Assembly: GCA_004211235.1 (NCBI GenBank)
Contig: SEEY01000199.1
Coordinates: forward strand, 1-7,056
DNA length: 7,056 nucleotides
Reading direction: 5' to 3'
Source: Rubrivivax sp.
Lineage (GTDB): Bacteria; Pseudomonadota; Gammaproteobacteria; Burkholderiales; Burkholderiaceae
In this document: positions 6,388 to 7,056 of the stretch, one piece after another
Layout of the letters: every line of letters begins with the position of its first letter
How positions within the stretch are numbered: position 1 is the stretch's first letter
The notes under the pieces: generated by a model
Seen by the model: the letters and a program-made list of their open reading frames with translations, nothing else
Told to the model about the DNA's origin: nothing
The model's database searches: none
Made by a program: the position numbers and the translations under genes

Positions 6388-7056
6388 TTAACCGCGTCGG
6401 GGGCGCTGGCTGGCGTAACGCGGCGCGTCGACGACGACCCCGACGATCTCGTCCAGCATCGCGTCGTCGTCGGCATCGTCCAGCACCGGCAGGTTGCGCG
6501 GGTGGAAGCGGGCGGTGTCGAGCTCGCGCTGCTGGCCCCGGCGCCCCGGCGGCTGGGCGGGTTGAGCCGGCATGCGCGGCTGGCGCTCGCCGTAGCCGTC
6601 GCCGCCACCAAAGACGCCGGCGTCCTGCCACAGCGGCAAGGGCTGGGAGAACTGGCCCCAGTCGCTGCCGAACTCGTCCTCGCCGGCACCGCCGCGGCGG
6701 CGCGAGAAGCCCGGCGCGGTGGCGGCCGGCGCCGGCAGCGGGCCGCGCGGGTTGCTGCCCTGCGGCACGAGCAGCTGCAGCTCCGCGACGCTGGGCAGCT
6801 GATCCATCGCGCAGCGCAGATAGCGCACGCGGCAGGCCGACAGCACGGCATGCTTGATCTGCAGGCTGCGCGGCGTGACGCCCCGTTCGCCTTCCAGATC
6901 GATCGCGGCCAGCACGCGGCCGTTCGGGCTGCAGACCGCAAAGGTCACGTGCGAGGCGCCGAGCAGGTCGAACCAGTAACGCACTTCCTTGGCCTCGGTC
7001 GGCTGGCAAAAGCGCACCAGGGGCAGCTTGGACAGCACGACGTGGTGGGGCAGCGC
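6388..7056 (-). CDS. DUF2726-like protein, 5' end beyond the window
   Basis: The frame is open to the right edge and shows 222 residues, so the gene start lies outside. A GTG at 7038 could be mistaken for a start, but the residues before it (ALPHHVV) continue the domain. The visible N-terminal part reads LPHHVVLSKLPLVRFCQP, RYWFDLLGASHVTFAVCSPNGRV, LAAIDLEGERG, then a basic helix and CRVRYLRC. This resembles DUF2726, a nuclease-like fold in which a strand of type DFVVCD..G.VLAAIELD is typical. From about residue 100 onward the protein is rich in Gly, Pro, Arg and Gln and looks disordered, ending with an acidic patch (LDDADDDAMLDEIVG) and a basic tail ending RPRRG. No catalytic role can be assigned. 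The family call is by eye; the gene itself is secure from its codon pattern and position 36 bases before srkA. Confidence 0.65.
   Translation of the reverse strand, partial: ALPHHVVLSKLPLVRFCQPTEAKEVRYWFDLLGASHVTFAVCSPNGRVLAAIDLEGERGVTPRSLQIKHAVLSACRVRYLRCAMDQLPSVAELQLLVPQGSNPRGPLPAPAATAPGFSRRRGGAGEDEFGSDWGQFSQPLPLWQDAGVFGGGDGYGERQPRMPAQPAQPPGRRGQQRELDTARFHPRNLPVLDDADDDAMLDEIVGVVVDAPRYASQRPRRG

Noticed and set aside
6388..7038. GTG at 7038 as the true start of the DUF2726-like gene
   Set aside because: The frame stays open to the edge, and the residues before the GTG continue the domain pattern (LPHHVVLSKL), so the start is upstream of the window.

Overview
The window is GC-rich (roughly 70% by eye). 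It is tightly packed, with every supported gene on the minus strand. Protein similarity, gene order and an E. coli-type LexA box point to a betaproteobacterium of the order Burkholderiales, probably near the Rubrivivax/Roseateles/Comamonadaceae group; this assignment is inferred. No RNA gene, mobile element, CRISPR array or long repeat was seen, and no gene-free stretch exceeds 300 bases; the longest is 5099-5283 (185 bases).

In the direction of transcription (right to left) the layout is: (1) 7056-6388, the C-terminal part of a DUF2726-like protein whose start lies outside the window; (2) a 36-base gap holding a GC-rich stem-loop; (3) 6351-5284, srkA, a stress-response Ser/Thr kinase of the YihE/RdoA family; (4) a 185-base regulatory gap with a near-consensus LexA (SOS) box at 5160-5179 and a putative promoter overlapping it; (5) 5098-4187 imuA, 4218-2899 imuB and 2813-1 dnaE2 (also called imuC), the inducible mutagenesis cassette. 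dnaE2 runs off the left edge and lacks only its C-terminal part.

The last three genes form one DNA-damage-inducible unit. LexA cleavage should free the promoter at 5148-5176. ImuA (a RecA-fold accessory protein), ImuB (a Y-family-like protein without polymerase active-site residues) and DnaE2 (an error-prone C-family polymerase with its catalytic aspartates intact) then act together in translesion synthesis. imuA and imuB overlap by 32 bases. imuB and dnaE2 are joined by a possible 30-codon reading frame that overlaps imuB's stop and dnaE2's start through ATGA at each end, so the whole unit looks translationally coupled.

The mutasome is a known system. The less expected details are the mini-ORF bridge, a short ImuB N-terminus with no obvious clamp-binding motif in its C-terminal half, a basic insertion in ImuA, a helical insertion in the DnaE2 PHP domain, and a pyrimidine-rich imuA leader with no Shine-Dalgarno sequence.
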